Assembly (NCBI GenBank): GCA_964644675.1
Contig: CAZXWK010000005.1
Coordinates: 20,601 to 84,600, forward strand
Reading direction: 5' to 3'
DNA: 64,000 bases
DNA from: CAZXWK01 sp964644675
Lineage (GTDB): Bacteria; Actinomycetota; Coriobacteriia; Anaerosomatales; JAAXUF01
Under the pieces are notes generated by a model. The model saw only the letters and a list, made by a program, of their open reading frames with translations. It was not told the origin of the DNA and made no database searches. Below, piece by piece: positions 1 through 9,404 of this stretch (the stretch's first letter is position 1; each line of letters starts with the position of its first letter). The position numbers and the translations under genes are program-made.

Positions 1-948
1 GGCGATCGCGTAGAGCACCGCCGCCGAGAACCCCGGCTTCGAGAGCGCGGCCACACCCAGCAGCAGGTAGCCGGAGTGCGCGACGCCTGAGTACGCCATC
101 ATCCGCCGCACGTCAGACTGGGTGAGCGCCGCGAGGTTGCCGAGCACCATCGACAGCGCGGCGGCACCGGCGAGCACCGGCCCCAGCAGCTCGACGCCCG
201 GCGCCAGCGCGCCGACGAGGCGGACCAGCGCGACCGCGCCGGCCACCTTGGGGACGGTGGAGACGAAGGAGACCGCCCAGGGGGAGGCGCCCGCATAGGC
301 GTCGGGCGCCCAGTAGTGGAACGGCGCCGCCGACAGCTTCGCGAGCATGCCGACCAGCGCGAACAGCACCGCGATGGTGCCCAGTGTGCCTGCCTTACCC
401 AAGTCGAGGCCCGCGTAGCGGGTCGTGCCGGACAGTCCGTAGATGAGCGAGAAACCGTAGACCATGATGAGCGTCGTCACCATCGAGAGCAGGAAGTACT
501 TCAGCGCGCCCTCGAGACTGCGCAGGTCGCCCCGGCGGTAGCCCATGAGCACGTAGGCGGGCATCGTGGCGAGCTCGATTGCCAGCATGAGCGTGATGAG
601 CTCGCGCGCCGACGCCATGAGCATCGCGCCCGTCAGCGAGAAGAGCGCGAGAGCGACCGCCTCCCGGCTGCGAGCGGGCCCTCGGCCGGCGGTCCAGAGC
701 AGCCACAGCACGGCGAGGCCGCACATCGCCACGCGCGCCATGCGCGCCGGGCCGTCGAAGACGAGCTGCGGGAAGGGTGCCTTGGCCGTGAGCGGGAGCC
801 ACGCGGCGGTCAGCCCCGCGGCCAGCGTGGCGGCCGCGCCGAACCACGCGGCGCCACGGTCCCCGCCCGGCAGGAACTCGGCGAACATCGCCCACGCGAC
901 GCCGATCACCACGAGGAGCTCGGGTATGTAGGCGGCCCAGACTGCCAC
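1..948 (-). CDS. nuoN: Complex I subunit N, first set (3' end cut by window edge)
   Basis: Membrane antiporter-like proton-pumping subunit of complex I. The visible 316 codons have the NuoN/MrpD fold signs: the transmembrane glutamate in MLAIELATMP, the lysine in GMLAKLSAAPFHYW and the QSDVRRMMAYSGVAHSGY segment. Family members are about 480-500 residues, so roughly the last third lies beyond base 1. I chose the GTG at 948: it follows the nuoM stop by one base, has a G-rich stretch just upstream, and gives the usual N-terminus VAVWAAYIPELL. It is the last visible gene of the run that begins with nuoA at 9199. Confidence 0.93.
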   Translation of the reverse strand, partial: MAVWAAYIPELLVVIGVAWAMFAEFLPGGDRGAAWFGAAATLAAGLTAAWLPLTAKAPFPQLVFDGPARMARVAMCGLAVLWLLWTAGRGPARSREAVALALFSLTGAMLMASARELITLMLAIELATMPAYVLMGYRRGDLRSLEGALKYFLLSMVTTLIMVYGFSLIYGLSGTTRYAGLDLGKAGTLGTIAVLFALVGMLAKLSAAPFHYWAPDAYAGASPWAVSFVSTVPKVAGAVALVRLVGALAPGVELLGPVLAGAAALSMVLGNLAALTQSDVRRMMAYSGVAHSGYLLLGVAALSKPGFSAAVLYAIA

Positions 949-949
949 G

Positions 950-2404
950 CTAGCCCCCCATGACCTTCACGAGGGCGCGCGACGCCGGGTCGCAATACTG
1001 CAGCAGCAGGTTCCAGTTCAGGCCGATGGCGACGATGAGGATGACCAGCGGCGTGACCAGGAAGATCTCGCGCGGCGAGGCGTCGGGGCAGTCGGCGATG
1101 ACGTAGGACGGCTGGCCCATGACGACGCGCTGCAGCATCCACAGCATGTAGGCGGCGCCGAGCAGCACGCCGAGGGACGAGACGACCACGATCCACGCGG
1201 CGAGGTCGGACTGCCAGGCGCCGAGCAGCGAGAGGAACTCGCCGACGAAGCCGGACAGGCCGGGGATGCCCATCGAGGCGAACGACGCGAAGGCGAGGAG
1301 GCCGGCGATGACCGGCATCTGCGCGGCGACGCCCGAGAGCTCCGAGATCTGCCGCGTGTGCGCCCGGTCGTAGATCATGCCGACCATGAGGAAGAGCATG
1401 CCGGCGACCAGGCCGTGGCTGAAGCTGACGGCGACCGCGCCGTCGATGCCGATCGCGTTGGCCGCCGCGATGCCGAGCATCGCGAAGCCCATGTGCGAGA
1501 CCGACGAGTACGCGACGAGCTTCTTGATGTCGGTCTGCGCGAACGCGACGGCCGCGCCGTAGACGATCGAGATCATCGCGAGCACCGCGATGAACCACTG
1601 CCACGCGGCGAATCCGGCGGGCAGGATCGGCAGTGAGACGCGCAGGAAGCCGTAGGTGCCCATCTTGAGCAGCACGCCCGCGAGGATCGCCGAGGCCGCC
1701 GTCGGCGCCTCGACGTGGGCGTCAGGCAGCCACGTGTGCAGCGGCCAGACCGGCACCTTCACGGCAAAGCCCAGGAAGAAGAGCCCGAACAGCCACCACT
1801 GCAGGTTCGCCGGCAGCAGGTGGCCCAGGCCGGCGAGGCGCACCATGTCGAACGAGCCCGTCTTGAGGTAGAGGATCACGATGCCCACGAGCATGAACAC
1901 CGAGCCGAACAGCGTATAGAGGAAGAACTTCATCGACGCGTAGTCGCGGCGCGGGCCGCCCCACTGCGCGATGAGGAAGTACATCGGGACCAGGACGAGC
2001 TCCCAGAACACGTAGAACAGCACGAAGTCGAGTGCAAGGAAGACGCCGTTCATGCCCACCTGGAGCAGCATGAGCATCGCGAAGTAGAACGACGGCTTGT
2101 TGTCGATCTTCCACGACGCGATGACCGCGAGGAACGTGAGCAGCGCCGAGAGGACCAGCATCGGAAGCGAGATACCGTCTACCGCGAGGTAGTAGTTGAT
2201 GTGGACCTGCGGGACCCAGACGAACTTCTCGGCGAACTGGCGACCACCGCCGGGCACGAACCGGTAGACGACCCAGGCGACGAGCGCCAGGTCGACCGCC
2301 GAGAAGACCGCCGCGAACCAGCGCGGCAGTTCGGGGCGTGACTTCGGTACGGCCGCACAGGCGACCGCTCCGAGCAGCGGCAAGAACACGATGAGGGAAA
2401 GCAC
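950..2404 (-). CDS. nuoM: Complex I subunit M, first set
   Basis: Antiporter-like proton-pumping subunit, 484 residues, the usual length for NuoM, with about 14 hydrophobic segments. Visible motifs are the channel glutamate in FWELVLVPMYFL, the lysine in FAVKVPVWPLHTWLPDAHVE, LKMGTYGFLR and KKLVAYSSVSHMGF, and a late glutamate in SGFVGEF. The start is the GTG at 2404, three bases past the nuoL stop, giving VLSLIVFLPLLG; longer readings run back into nuoL in another frame. This protein looks much more like the extra NuoM at 9405-10871 than like the NuoM at 12348-13814. Confidence 0.95.
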   Translation of the reverse strand: MLSLIVFLPLLGAVACAAVPKSRPELPRWFAAVFSAVDLALVAWVVYRFVPGGGRQFAEKFVWVPQVHINYYLAVDGISLPMLVLSALLTFLAVIASWKIDNKPSFYFAMLMLLQVGMNGVFLALDFVLFYVFWELVLVPMYFLIAQWGGPRRDYASMKFFLYTLFGSVFMLVGIVILYLKTGSFDMVRLAGLGHLLPANLQWWLFGLFFLGFAVKVPVWPLHTWLPDAHVEAPTAASAILAGVLLKMGTYGFLRVSLPILPAGFAAWQWFIAVLAMISIVYGAAVAFAQTDIKKLVAYSSVSHMGFAMLGIAAANAIGIDGAVAVSFSHGLVAGMLFLMVGMIYDRAHTRQISELSGVAAQMPVIAGLLAFASFASMGIPGLSGFVGEFLSLLGAWQSDLAAWIVVVSSLGVLLGAAYMLWMLQRVVMGQPSYVIADCPDASPREIFLVTPLVILIVAIGLNWNLLLQYCDPASRALVKVMGG

Positions 2405-2406
2405 GC

Positions 2407-4329
2407 CTAGGCCCCTTTCGCCACGACGTAGAACACGAGACACAACATGACCAGAACCACCGCCGAGAAGACGAGCCGCTGATAGCTCTGCAGGCGACCG
2501 GTCTGGATGCGGCGCAGCGAGGTGCCCGCGCCCTTCGACGCGGAGGCGAGCGCGTTGACGAGCCCGTCGATGACGAGACCGTCGAACTTCCACCCGACGC
2601 CGGCGAGCACGATCCATCCGCGGGCGACGCCGTTGACGACGCCGTCGATGAAGCGGGAGTCAAAGACCGCCAGCCACTCGCAGGCGCGCATGTACGGCTT
2701 GATGAAGACGGCCTCGTACACCATGTCGAAGTACAGCTTCTGGACCAGCGCGTTGTACAGCCACTGCCACTTGGCCTTGTACACCTGAGTGTTGACCACG
2801 ACGGACGGCCGGCCGTACACCCACCAGCCCATTCCGATGCCGGTCGCCGCGACCACGCCCGAGATGCCGATGAAGAGCAACGAGGGCCATTCGCCCTCGT
2901 GGCCCAGGAACTCGGCGAACTTCACGGTGGTCCAACCGATACCGACGGTGATCGCCGCGAGCGCGACCATGGGGATGACCATGGACTTGTGGCCTTCGTG
3001 CAGGTGCTCGTCCTGCGCGGGACCCTCGAAGACGCGGAAGTAGAGTCGAGTCATGTAGAACGCGGTCAGGCCCGATGCCACCAGGACCAGCGCGAACGCC
3101 CACAGGATGTGCTCGTGGTAGAGCACCGCGAGGATCTCGTCCTTGCTGAAGAAGCCGGAGAACGGCGGGACGCCGGCCAGCGCGAGCGAGCCGATCGTGA
3201 ACGTCGCCCACGTCCACGGCATGTAGCGGCGCAGGCCGCCCATCTCGCGCATGTCCTGCGTGCGGGCGGAGTGGATGATCACGCCAGCGCCCAGGAACAA
3301 CAGCGACTTGAAGAACGCGTGCGTCACCAGGTGGAACATCGCCGCGCCCACCGCACCGGCACCGAGGGCCACGAACATGAGCCCGAGCTGCGAGATGGTC
3401 GAGTACGCGAGCACCTTCTTGACGTCGTGCTGCACGGCCGCCATCAGGCCCGCGGCGATCGCCGTGACGATGCCGATGACGAGCATGACAAAGAGCACCT
3501 GCGGCGCCTCTTCGAAGATCGGCATCATCCTGGCCACGAGGTAGACGCCCGCCGCGACCATCGTCGCCGCGTGGATGAGCGCCGAAGCGGGAGTGGGGCC
3601 GGCCATCGCGTCGGGCAGCCACACGTGCAGCGGCATCTGCGCCGACTTGCCCATCGCGCCGATGAACAGGCCGATCGCGGCGGCGGCCGCGACACCCGGG
3701 GCCCACGAGGCGACGGTCGAGAAGACGTCGGAGAGCTCCCATGTGCCGGCCGCCTGGTAGATGACGAGCATCGCGAAGAGGAAGCCGAGGTCACCCACGC
3801 GGGTGGTGAGGAACGCCTTCTGGCTCGCCTTCCTCGGCGCCTCGAGCTGGTACCAGAACCCGATGAGCAGGTACGAGCACAGGCCCATGACCTCCCACGT
3901 GGCGAACGCGAGGAGGAGGTTGTCTGCGAGCACCAGGCCCAGCATCGCCGACGTGAACAGTGAGAGCACGGCGTAGTACCAGCCGATGCGCTCGTCCCGG
4001 TGCATGTAGCCGACCGAGTAGATCTGCACGCACGTCGCAACGAAGGTGACGGTCACGAGCAGGATCGCCGTCATCGCGTCGAGCTGCAGGCCAAGCTCGA
4101 ACGGGCGGCCACCGACGGTGGCGAGGACCCAGGAGTAGTTCCACTTCACCGACGTCAGCTCGCTGCCGCCGGGCCACACGCGCGCGAACGCGGCGACCGA
4201 CAGCGCGAGCGAGGCGACGATCGCCGAGATCGGAAGCCACAGGATCGAGTTGCGGACGCGGCGGGGCAGCGCGACCATCACGGCGAACGCGGCTGCGGGG
4301 AGAGCGGGTATGGCGAGCAGCCAGTCCAT
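2407..4329 (-). CDS. nuoL: Complex I subunit L, first set
   Basis: Distal antiporter-like proton pump, 640 residues. The glutamate of ATWEVMGLCSYLLIGFWY and the lysine of MGKSAQMPLHVWLPDAMAG are present, as is the KKVLAYSTISQLGLM region. The C-terminus carries the lateral helix and a final membrane segment ending VVAKGA. The length is ordinary for NuoL, so it shows no obvious long insertion of the kind expected if the lateral helix had to span an extra pump subunit. The ATG at 4329 lies three bases beyond the nuoK stop. Confidence 0.96.
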   Translation of the reverse strand: MDWLLAIPALPAAAFAVMVALPRRVRNSILWLPISAIVASLALSVAAFARVWPGGSELTSVKWNYSWVLATVGGRPFELGLQLDAMTAILLVTVTFVATCVQIYSVGYMHRDERIGWYYAVLSLFTSAMLGLVLADNLLLAFATWEVMGLCSYLLIGFWYQLEAPRKASQKAFLTTRVGDLGFLFAMLVIYQAAGTWELSDVFSTVASWAPGVAAAAAIGLFIGAMGKSAQMPLHVWLPDAMAGPTPASALIHAATMVAAGVYLVARMMPIFEEAPQVLFVMLVIGIVTAIAAGLMAAVQHDVKKVLAYSTISQLGLMFVALGAGAVGAAMFHLVTHAFFKSLLFLGAGVIIHSARTQDMREMGGLRRYMPWTWATFTIGSLALAGVPPFSGFFSKDEILAVLYHEHILWAFALVLVASGLTAFYMTRLYFRVFEGPAQDEHLHEGHKSMVIPMVALAAITVGIGWTTVKFAEFLGHEGEWPSLLFIGISGVVAATGIGMGWWVYGRPSVVVNTQVYKAKWQWLYNALVQKLYFDMVYEAVFIKPYMRACEWLAVFDSRFIDGVVNGVARGWIVLAGVGWKFDGLVIDGLVNALASASKGAGTSLRRIQTGRLQSYQRLVFSAVVLVMLCLVFYVVAKGA

Positions 4330-4332
4330 CCG

Positions 4333-4647
4333 CTATCCCTTCAGCTCGTCGAGGCTCGTGACTTCGCTCGACTTGGTCCGCCGGAAGATGGCGAGCATGA
4401 GCGCGAGGCCCAGTCCCACCTCAGCAGCCGAGTCGACCATCGTGAAGATGGCGAAGAAGAGACCGTCCATCGTGCGAGGGGTCTGGAAGCGCGCGAGCGC
4501 GACCAGGTTGATGTTGATCGCGATCGCCATCAGCTCGAGCGACATGAGCACCTGCACGGTCGCCTTCTTCGACAGCGCACCGTAGATGCCGAGCGAGAAC
4601 AGGACCGCCGAGAGGATGAGGAACGCCTCGACACCGACGCGCATCAT
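4333..4647 (-). CDS. nuoK: Complex I subunit K, first set
   Basis: Small three-helix membrane subunit, 104 residues, next to the quinone-coupled proton channel. The two conserved membrane glutamates are in MSLELMAIAININL and DSAAEVGLGLALML. Two start codons lie in tandem, at 4647 and 4644, both overlapping the nuoJ stop, so translational coupling to nuoJ is likely. Confidence 0.93.
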   Translation of the reverse strand: MMRVGVEAFLILSAVLFSLGIYGALSKKATVQVLMSLELMAIAININLVALARFQTPRTMDGLFFAIFTMVDSAAEVGLGLALMLAIFRRTKSSEVTSLDELKG

Positions 4648-5147
4648 TCGTCACCCTCTCTCGTCCACCATACCGCGCCCACTAGGGCGGCGGTCAGGAG
4701 CAGCGACGCGATCTCGAAGGGCAGGGCCCAGCCGCGCGTCGAGAACAACTGGCGGCCGATCGCGGCGACGTCGAAGGCGGCGGCGGCCGGGCGGGGGCTC
4801 GCGGGGAAGCTCGCGAGCAGGAAGATCATGATGCCGGCGAAGATGGCGCCCGCGAGCGCGGCGATCAGCGAGAAGTCGCGCGAACGCACGGCATCCTCGA
4901 TCCGCCGCAGCGTGATCATGATCGTGAAGAGCATGAGCACCGCGACCGCGACCGAGTAGACGAGCAGCTGGACGAGCGCCACGTAGTCCGCGCTCAGCAG
5001 GAAGAAGATGCCTGCCGCGGCGACCGAGACCTCGAGCAGCCAGAACGCTGCGTGAACGACGTTCTTCGAGCTGAGCATGCCCACGGCGCCGCCGACGCAC
5101 AGGAGCGCGAAGAGGGCGAAGGCGATCCCCGAGACCGTGCTAGACAT
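4644..5147 (-). CDS. nuoJ: Complex I subunit J, first set
   Basis: Membrane subunit of 167 residues with five hydrophobic helices. It has the family pattern around NVVHAAFWLLEVSVAAAG and the helix-3 stretch YVALVQLLVYSVAVAVLMLF, where NuoJ carries the pi-bulge helix. The ATG at 5147 overlaps the end of nuoI by 8 bp; longer readings run into nuoI in a different frame. The C-terminus is charged (WWTREGDE). Confidence 0.92.
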   Translation of the reverse strand: MSSTVSGIAFALFALLCVGGAVGMLSSKNVVHAAFWLLEVSVAAAGIFFLLSADYVALVQLLVYSVAVAVLMLFTIMITLRRIEDAVRSRDFSLIAALAGAIFAGIMIFLLASFPASPRPAAAAFDVAAIGRQLFSTRGWALPFEIASLLLTAALVGAVWWTREGDE

Positions 5148-5679
5148 CGTCGCCCTCCTTCGCGGACGCCGGCGTCTCCGGCCCGCTCGCCGGAGCCGTG
5201 CCCGCCTCGGCCGCCGTCGAGATGTCGCACGCGCGAGCGGCGACCGCCTCGGCGCGCTTCTTGGGCTGCGCGGCAGGGACATCGACGAGCAGGTCGACGG
5301 CGAGCTCGTTCACGTCGATGCGCGCAAGCTCGTAGTCGTGGCCCATGTAGATCGCATCGAACGGGCACGCCTCGACACAGAGGCCGCACATCATGCACGC
5401 GCCGAGCTCGTAGTGCCAGCGATCGATGTGCTTGCTGCGGTCCTCGGCGGTGGTGACGTCGATCTTGATGATGAAGTCCGGGCATGCGCGCTCGCACGCG
5501 AGGCAGCCCGTGCACTTGGGGTCGCCGTCGTCGTAGAACTTCTGCGTCACGGCCCAGCGCGAACGCTCGGGCAGCTCGAACTTCTCGTGCGGGTACTGCA
5601 TGGTGATCGGCGGGCGGAACATGTTGCGATACGCGATCGCCATGCTCTTCAGGATGCCGGTGCCCCAGATGCGGCTCAT
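5140..5679 (-). CDS. nuoI: Complex I subunit I, 2x[4Fe-4S] ferredoxin-like, first set
   Basis: Electron-carrying subunit with two [4Fe-4S] clusters (N6a/N6b equivalents), feeding NuoB. The ligands are C56, C59, C62, C66 and C95, C98, C101, C105, each set ending in CP. After about residue 125 there is a 50-residue Ala/Pro/Glu-rich tail longer than usual for NuoI. The ATG at 5679 overlaps the nuoH stop as ATGA. With no nuoE, F or G nearby, this subunit may be the entry point for electrons from ferredoxin; that is inference. Confidence 0.94.
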   Translation of the reverse strand: MSRIWGTGILKSMAIAYRNMFRPPITMQYPHEKFELPERSRWAVTQKFYDDGDPKCTGCLACERACPDFIIKIDVTTAEDRSKHIDRWHYELGACMMCGLCVEACPFDAIYMGHDYELARIDVNELAVDLLVDVPAAQPKKRAEAVAARACDISTAAEAGTAPASGPETPASAKEGDDV

Positions 5680-6686
5680 CGCGCACCGCCCAGCGTCTGC
5701 CCGATCTTGAGCACGAGACCGGTCACCATGACCCACGCGAGCGAGGCGGGCAGGAGCACCTTCCACCCCAAGGCGAGGAGCTGGTCCACGCGCACGCGCG
5801 GCAGGGTGCCTCGGATGGTCATGAGGACGAAGATCCCGAAGTAGACCTTGAGGATGAAGATGACCGGCGCGAACGACTCGTACCACGCGACCGGGATCCA
5901 CGGGAGCTGCCACCCGCCAAAGAACAGCGTGGTGACCAGCGCCGAGAAGATGAAGACGTTGCTGAACTCGGAGAGGAACAGCAGACCGAACTTCATCGAG
6001 GAGTACTCGGTCGCGAAACCGCTGACCAGCTCGGACTCGGCCTCGGCAAGGTCGAAGGGCGTCTGGCCGCTCTCGATGAGACCGGCGACGAAGAACAGCA
6101 CGAACGCGGGCACGTTGAGGACGAACCACTTGGGGATGACCCAGAGCACCGTGCCCGACTGCGCAGCGACGATATCGGACAGGCTCATGGAGCCGGCCAT
6201 CATCACGACCGGGAGCGCCGCGAGCAGCATGGGAACCTCGTAGGTCACCTGCGACCCGACGGCGCGCATCGCGCCGATGAGCGACCACTTGTTGTTTGAC
6301 GACCAGCCTGCCGCGAGAATCCCCAGCGGCACGAACGCCATGACGGCGAACATGAAGAGCAGGCCGTAGGGCAGGTCGGCGATGACCCAGGTCTTTGAGA
6401 ACGGCAGGACCATGTAGGCCATGAGCGACGGCACGACCACGAGCACCGGCGCGAGGAAGTAGAGCGCCTTGTCGACCGCGCTCGGGGTCGGGTCCTCCTT
6501 GGTGAGCAGCTTGAGGACGTCGAATACCGTCTGGAACATGCCCCATGGGCCGTTCTCCATCGGCCCCAGCCGGATGTGCAGCCGCGCGAGGACCTTGCGC
6601 AGCATGTAGATCATGACGACGCCGTTCATGAGCATCAGACCGAGCGCCGCAAGGAAGAGCAGCACCATCTTGAGCCACGGGTTCAT
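5676..6686 (-). CDS. nuoH: Complex I subunit H, first set
   Basis: Quinone-chamber membrane subunit, 336 residues and about eight helices. The loop that closes over the quinone tunnel is present as TPFDLAEAESELVSGF followed by EYSSMKFGLLFLSE, with its acidic residues intact. RLGPMENGPWGMFQ near residue 40 is also typical. Both ends overlap neighbours as ATGA (nuoCD before it, nuoI after it), consistent with one tightly coupled operon. Confidence 0.96.
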   Translation of the reverse strand: MNPWLKMVLLFLAALGLMLMNGVVMIYMLRKVLARLHIRLGPMENGPWGMFQTVFDVLKLLTKEDPTPSAVDKALYFLAPVLVVVPSLMAYMVLPFSKTWVIADLPYGLLFMFAVMAFVPLGILAAGWSSNNKWSLIGAMRAVGSQVTYEVPMLLAALPVVMMAGSMSLSDIVAAQSGTVLWVIPKWFVLNVPAFVLFFVAGLIESGQTPFDLAEAESELVSGFATEYSSMKFGLLFLSEFSNVFIFSALVTTLFFGGWQLPWIPVAWYESFAPVIFILKVYFGIFVLMTIRGTLPRVRVDQLLALGWKVLLPASLAWVMVTGLVLKIGQTLGGAR

Positions 6687-8368
6687 CGGTCCACCTCGCC
6701 CAAGACGAGGTCCGTGCTGCCCATCAGCACGACAGCGTCGGCGATGAGGTTGCCGGGAAGCAGCGCCTCACCCGCCTGCAGCGCGTAGAGCGCCGGCGGG
6801 CGGTAGCGCATGCGGTACGGCGTGTCCGAGCCGTCGGTCACCAGGTGGATGCCGAGCTCGCCGCGGGGCGACTCGACCGCAGCGTACGCCTCTCCTGCCG
6901 CCGGGCGGAGCACCTTGGCGACTTTCGCGGTGTGTTCGCCCTCGGGCAGGCCGTCGAGGCACTGGCGGACCAGGCGCGACGACTGCCGCATCTCTTCGAG
7001 GCGCACGGCGCAGCGCGCGTAGATGTCTCCGGCCTCGGCGAGCGGGACCTCGAAGTCGAGCTCGTCGTAGGCGGCGTACGGGCGCTCCTTGCGGACGTCC
7101 CAGTTCACGCCCGAGGCGCGCAGGTTCGCTCCGGTCAGACCGAATGCGAGCGCATACTCGCGCGAGATCACGCCGACGCCCTGGGTCCTGGCCTGGAAGA
7201 TCTCGTTGCCCATCAGGAGTTCGGCGTTCTCCTCGAGGTGCACGTCGAACGCGTCGAGGAACTCCCGGATCTTCTTCTCGGCGGTGGGGGTGATGTCGGC
7301 CAGCACGCCGCCCGGACGGACGTAGTTGAACATCATGCGTGCGCCGGTCACCTCCTCGAGGATGTCGAGGATGCGCTCGCGGTCGCGGAACACGTAGAGG
7401 AACTGCCCCATGGCGCCGGTGTCGAGGCCCATCGGCCCGTACCAGACGACGTGGCTCGAGATGCGGTTCAGCTCGCCGAAGAGGCTGCGCAGGTAGTTCG
7501 CGCGACGCGGCACCTCGATCTCGGCGACCTTCTCGGTGGCGAGCGCGAAGGCGAGCTCGTTGTGGATGCCGGAGACGTAGTCGCCGCGGTCCATGAGCGT
7601 GCCGACCGCGCCGAAACGCCGTGACTCGGCGAGCTTCTCGATACCGCGGTGCAGGTAGCCGATGACGGTCTCGCCCGCGACGACCTCTTCGCCGTCGAGC
7701 TCGAGGATGATGCGCAGCACGCCGTGGGTAGACGGGTGCTGCGGCCCCATGTTGATCGTCAGGTGCGTGGCGTGCGCGAGGTCGATGCCGTACGGCACCC
7801 GGGTGAGGCCCTCGGGCATGCGCTCGGGCAGGTAGACGTCGGCGTCGGGCACGGCGAGCGAGCCGACCGTGCGGCCGAGGTCGCTCGGATCGACTGCCTG
7901 CGCCGCGCGGTCGCGGACGACCTCGGGCTTACGAATCTCGACCTGCTTGCGCAGGAAGGGGGCGCAGCCGTCGGTCGTGAGCAGCCGCTTGGGGTTGGGA
8001 TGGCCGTCGAGGCTCAGCCCGAACAGCTCGCACAGCTCGCGCTCGGCCGTGAGCGCTGCGGGGAACGCGTCCCAGACGCTGCGCAGTGTCGAGTCGTAGT
8101 CGTGCGCCGCCTTGACGAAGACCTCTTCGTCCCGCGCGAGGGAGCGCAGGTGATAGACGACGTCGATGGCATCGCCCGTGTCGATGCCCAGCACGTCGAC
8201 CAGGAAGCAGAACGCGAGCTCCGAGTCGCGCAGCGCGAGCACGGCCTCGCGTGCCTGCGCCGCAGGCACGCGGCACACCACGCCGAGGTGGTCGACGGTG
8301 TCGACCTCCGCGGTCAGGCCGGCGCTCGCCAGAGCGCTCTTAGCCACGGGTGTGTCGGGCTGCTGCAA
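6683..8368 (-). CDS. nuoCD: Complex I fused subunits C and D, first set
   Basis: One polypeptide of 561 residues. Residues 1 to about 150 are the 30-kDa NuoC domain (signature [16 protein letters not shown]). Residues about 185-561 are the 49-kDa NuoD domain, with the quinone-site histidines in [11 protein letters not shown] and the tyrosine in [10 protein letters not shown]. The last residues, [11 protein letters not shown], are the usual NuoD end. Fused NuoCD is also known from E. coli. The start overlaps nuoB by 29 bp, and upstream bases on this strand provide a purine-rich site. Confidence 0.94.
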   Translation of the reverse strand: MQQPDTPVAKSALASAGLTAEVDTVDHLGVVCRVPAAQAREAVLALRDSELAFCFLVDVLGIDTGDAIDVVYHLRSLARDEEVFVKAAHDYDSTLRSVWDAFPAALTAERELCELFGLSLDGHPNPKRLLTTDGCAPFLRKQVEIRKPEVVRDRAAQAVDPSDLGRTVGSLAVPDADVYLPERMPEGLTRVPYGIDLAHATHLTINMGPQHPSTHGVLRIILELDGEEVVAGETVIGYLHRGIEKLAESRRFGAVGTLMDRGDYVSGIHNELAFALATEKVAEIEVPRRANYLRSLFGELNRISSHVVWYGPMGLDTGAMGQFLYVFRDRERILDILEEVTGARMMFNYVRPGGVLADITPTAEKKIREFLDAFDVHLEENAELLMGNEIFQARTQGVGVISREYALAFGLTGANLRASGVNWDVRKERPYAAYDELDFEVPLAEAGDIYARCAVRLEEMRQSSRLVRQCLDGLPEGEHTAKVAKVLRPAAGEAYAAVESPRGELGIHLVTDGSDTPYRMRYRPPALYALQAGEALLPGNLIADAVVLMGSTDLVLGEVDR

Positions 8369-8846
8369 GCCGCGCCTCCGTCTGGGCCTTGATCTTGTCC
8401 ATGAGGACCATGAAGCCGTACTGAACCGACTCGGGGCGCGGCGGACAACCCGGGATGTAGACGTCCACGGGCACGATCTTGTCCACGCCCATGATCACGT
8501 TGGGGTACTCCCGGAACGGGCCGCCCATGTTCGCGCACGCGCCCATGGACACGACCCACTTGGGCTCGGGCATCTCGTCGTAGAGCCGCCTGACCGTATC
8601 GGCCATCTTCCAGTTCACGGTTCCGGCAACGATCATGACGTCGGCCTGGCGCGGGCTCGCGCGGAAGAAGACCCCCATGCGGTCGAAGTCGTAGCGCGGA
8701 CCCGAGGCGTGCATCAGTCCCTCGATCGCGCAGCACGCGATGCCGAACGCCATGTACCACAGGCTCTTGCGCCTCGCGTGGTCGAAGAGCTGCTCGCTCT
8801 TGATGAAGAGTATGGAGTTCTCGCCGGTCAGCCGGTCTAGCGCCAC
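8340..8846 (-). CDS. nuoB: Complex I subunit B (cluster N2), first set
   Basis: Carries the terminal [4Fe-4S] cluster N2 that reduces quinone. The cluster ligands are C38, C39 ([10 protein letters not shown]), C104 (MGACANMGG) and C134 (IPGCPPRPE). The length of 168 residues is normal. I took the GTG at 8846, which overlaps the end of nuoA by 10 bp; longer readings would cover most of nuoA. A start a few codons downstream is possible. Confidence 0.94.
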   Translation of the reverse strand: MALDRLTGENSILFIKSEQLFDHARRKSLWYMAFGIACCAIEGLMHASGPRYDFDRMGVFFRASPRQADVMIVAGTVNWKMADTVRRLYDEMPEPKWVVSMGACANMGGPFREYPNVIMGVDKIVPVDVYIPGCPPRPESVQYGFMVLMDKIKAQTEARLAAARHTRG

Positions 8847-9199
8847 GTGAGAGCCCCTTCCTTCCACGCGTACGCGAGGCCGCCCGCCAGGATGGTGACG
8901 AACACGACCATCTCGGCGAAGACGAACCAGCCGACTCCCTTGGCGCCGAACGTGACCGCCCACGGATACATGAAGACGGTCTCGATGTCGAAGATCACGA
9001 AGAGGAGCGCGTAGACGTAGTAGCCCGCGCGGAACTGGACCCAAGGCGGACCGACCGGCTCGACGCCGCACTCGTAGGTCTTGGCCTTCTCGGGAGACGG
9101 CTTCTTGGGGCTCAGCAGCCATGACGCGGCAAGCGTCGCCACGACGAAGAGTGCGCCGAGCACCACGAAAACCCCGATGATAACGCGATCGATCGCCAA
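8837..9199 (-). CDS. nuoA: Complex I subunit A, first set
   Basis: Three-helix membrane subunit, 120 residues, first gene of the downstream complex I set. [20 protein letters not shown] and [16 protein letters not shown] are the family signature; the cysteine in YECG is the conformation-sensitive residue of the family. The start is a TTG at 9199 preceded by GGAGGG about ten bases upstream; no ATG or GTG fits better. About 200 bp separate it from the end of the extra nuoM. Confidence 0.9.
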   Translation of the reverse strand: MAIDRVIIGVFVVLGALFVVATLAASWLLSPKKPSPEKAKTYECGVEPVGPPWVQFRAGYYVYALLFVIFDIETVFMYPWAVTFGAKGVGWFVFAEMVVFVTILAGGLAYAWKEGALTWR

Positions 9200-9370
9200 C
9201 GCCCGTCGACCCTCCTACCCCGGTGCGAGTGCTCACACCCCGTGCTGCGCCCCCCACGTGATGACAATCGCCGGGCGGGGCGGCGGTTGTCGGACTCTAT
9301 CATACGACGCGGACGTGAACACCACCCGAGCGGGCGATTCTTTCGGTGAGTGGTCGTCTGGCGGCGGGGA

Positions 9371-9396
9371 ACGGCGATTCTATGCATTTTCGCCGT
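9371..9396. other. Inverted repeat between the two complex I sets
   Basis: ACGGCGA at 9371-9377 pairs with TCGCCGT at 9390-9396 around a 12-base AT-rich loop. It lies just after the extra nuoM stop (9405) and before nuoA (9199), in the only sizeable gap (205 bp) between the sets. No T-run follows on the minus strand, so it is a weak terminator candidate or an operator. On the minus strand TATGAT occurs at about 9298-9303 as a possible -10 box, without a convincing -35. Confidence 0.3.
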
Positions 9397-9404
9397 GCGC
9401 GAGC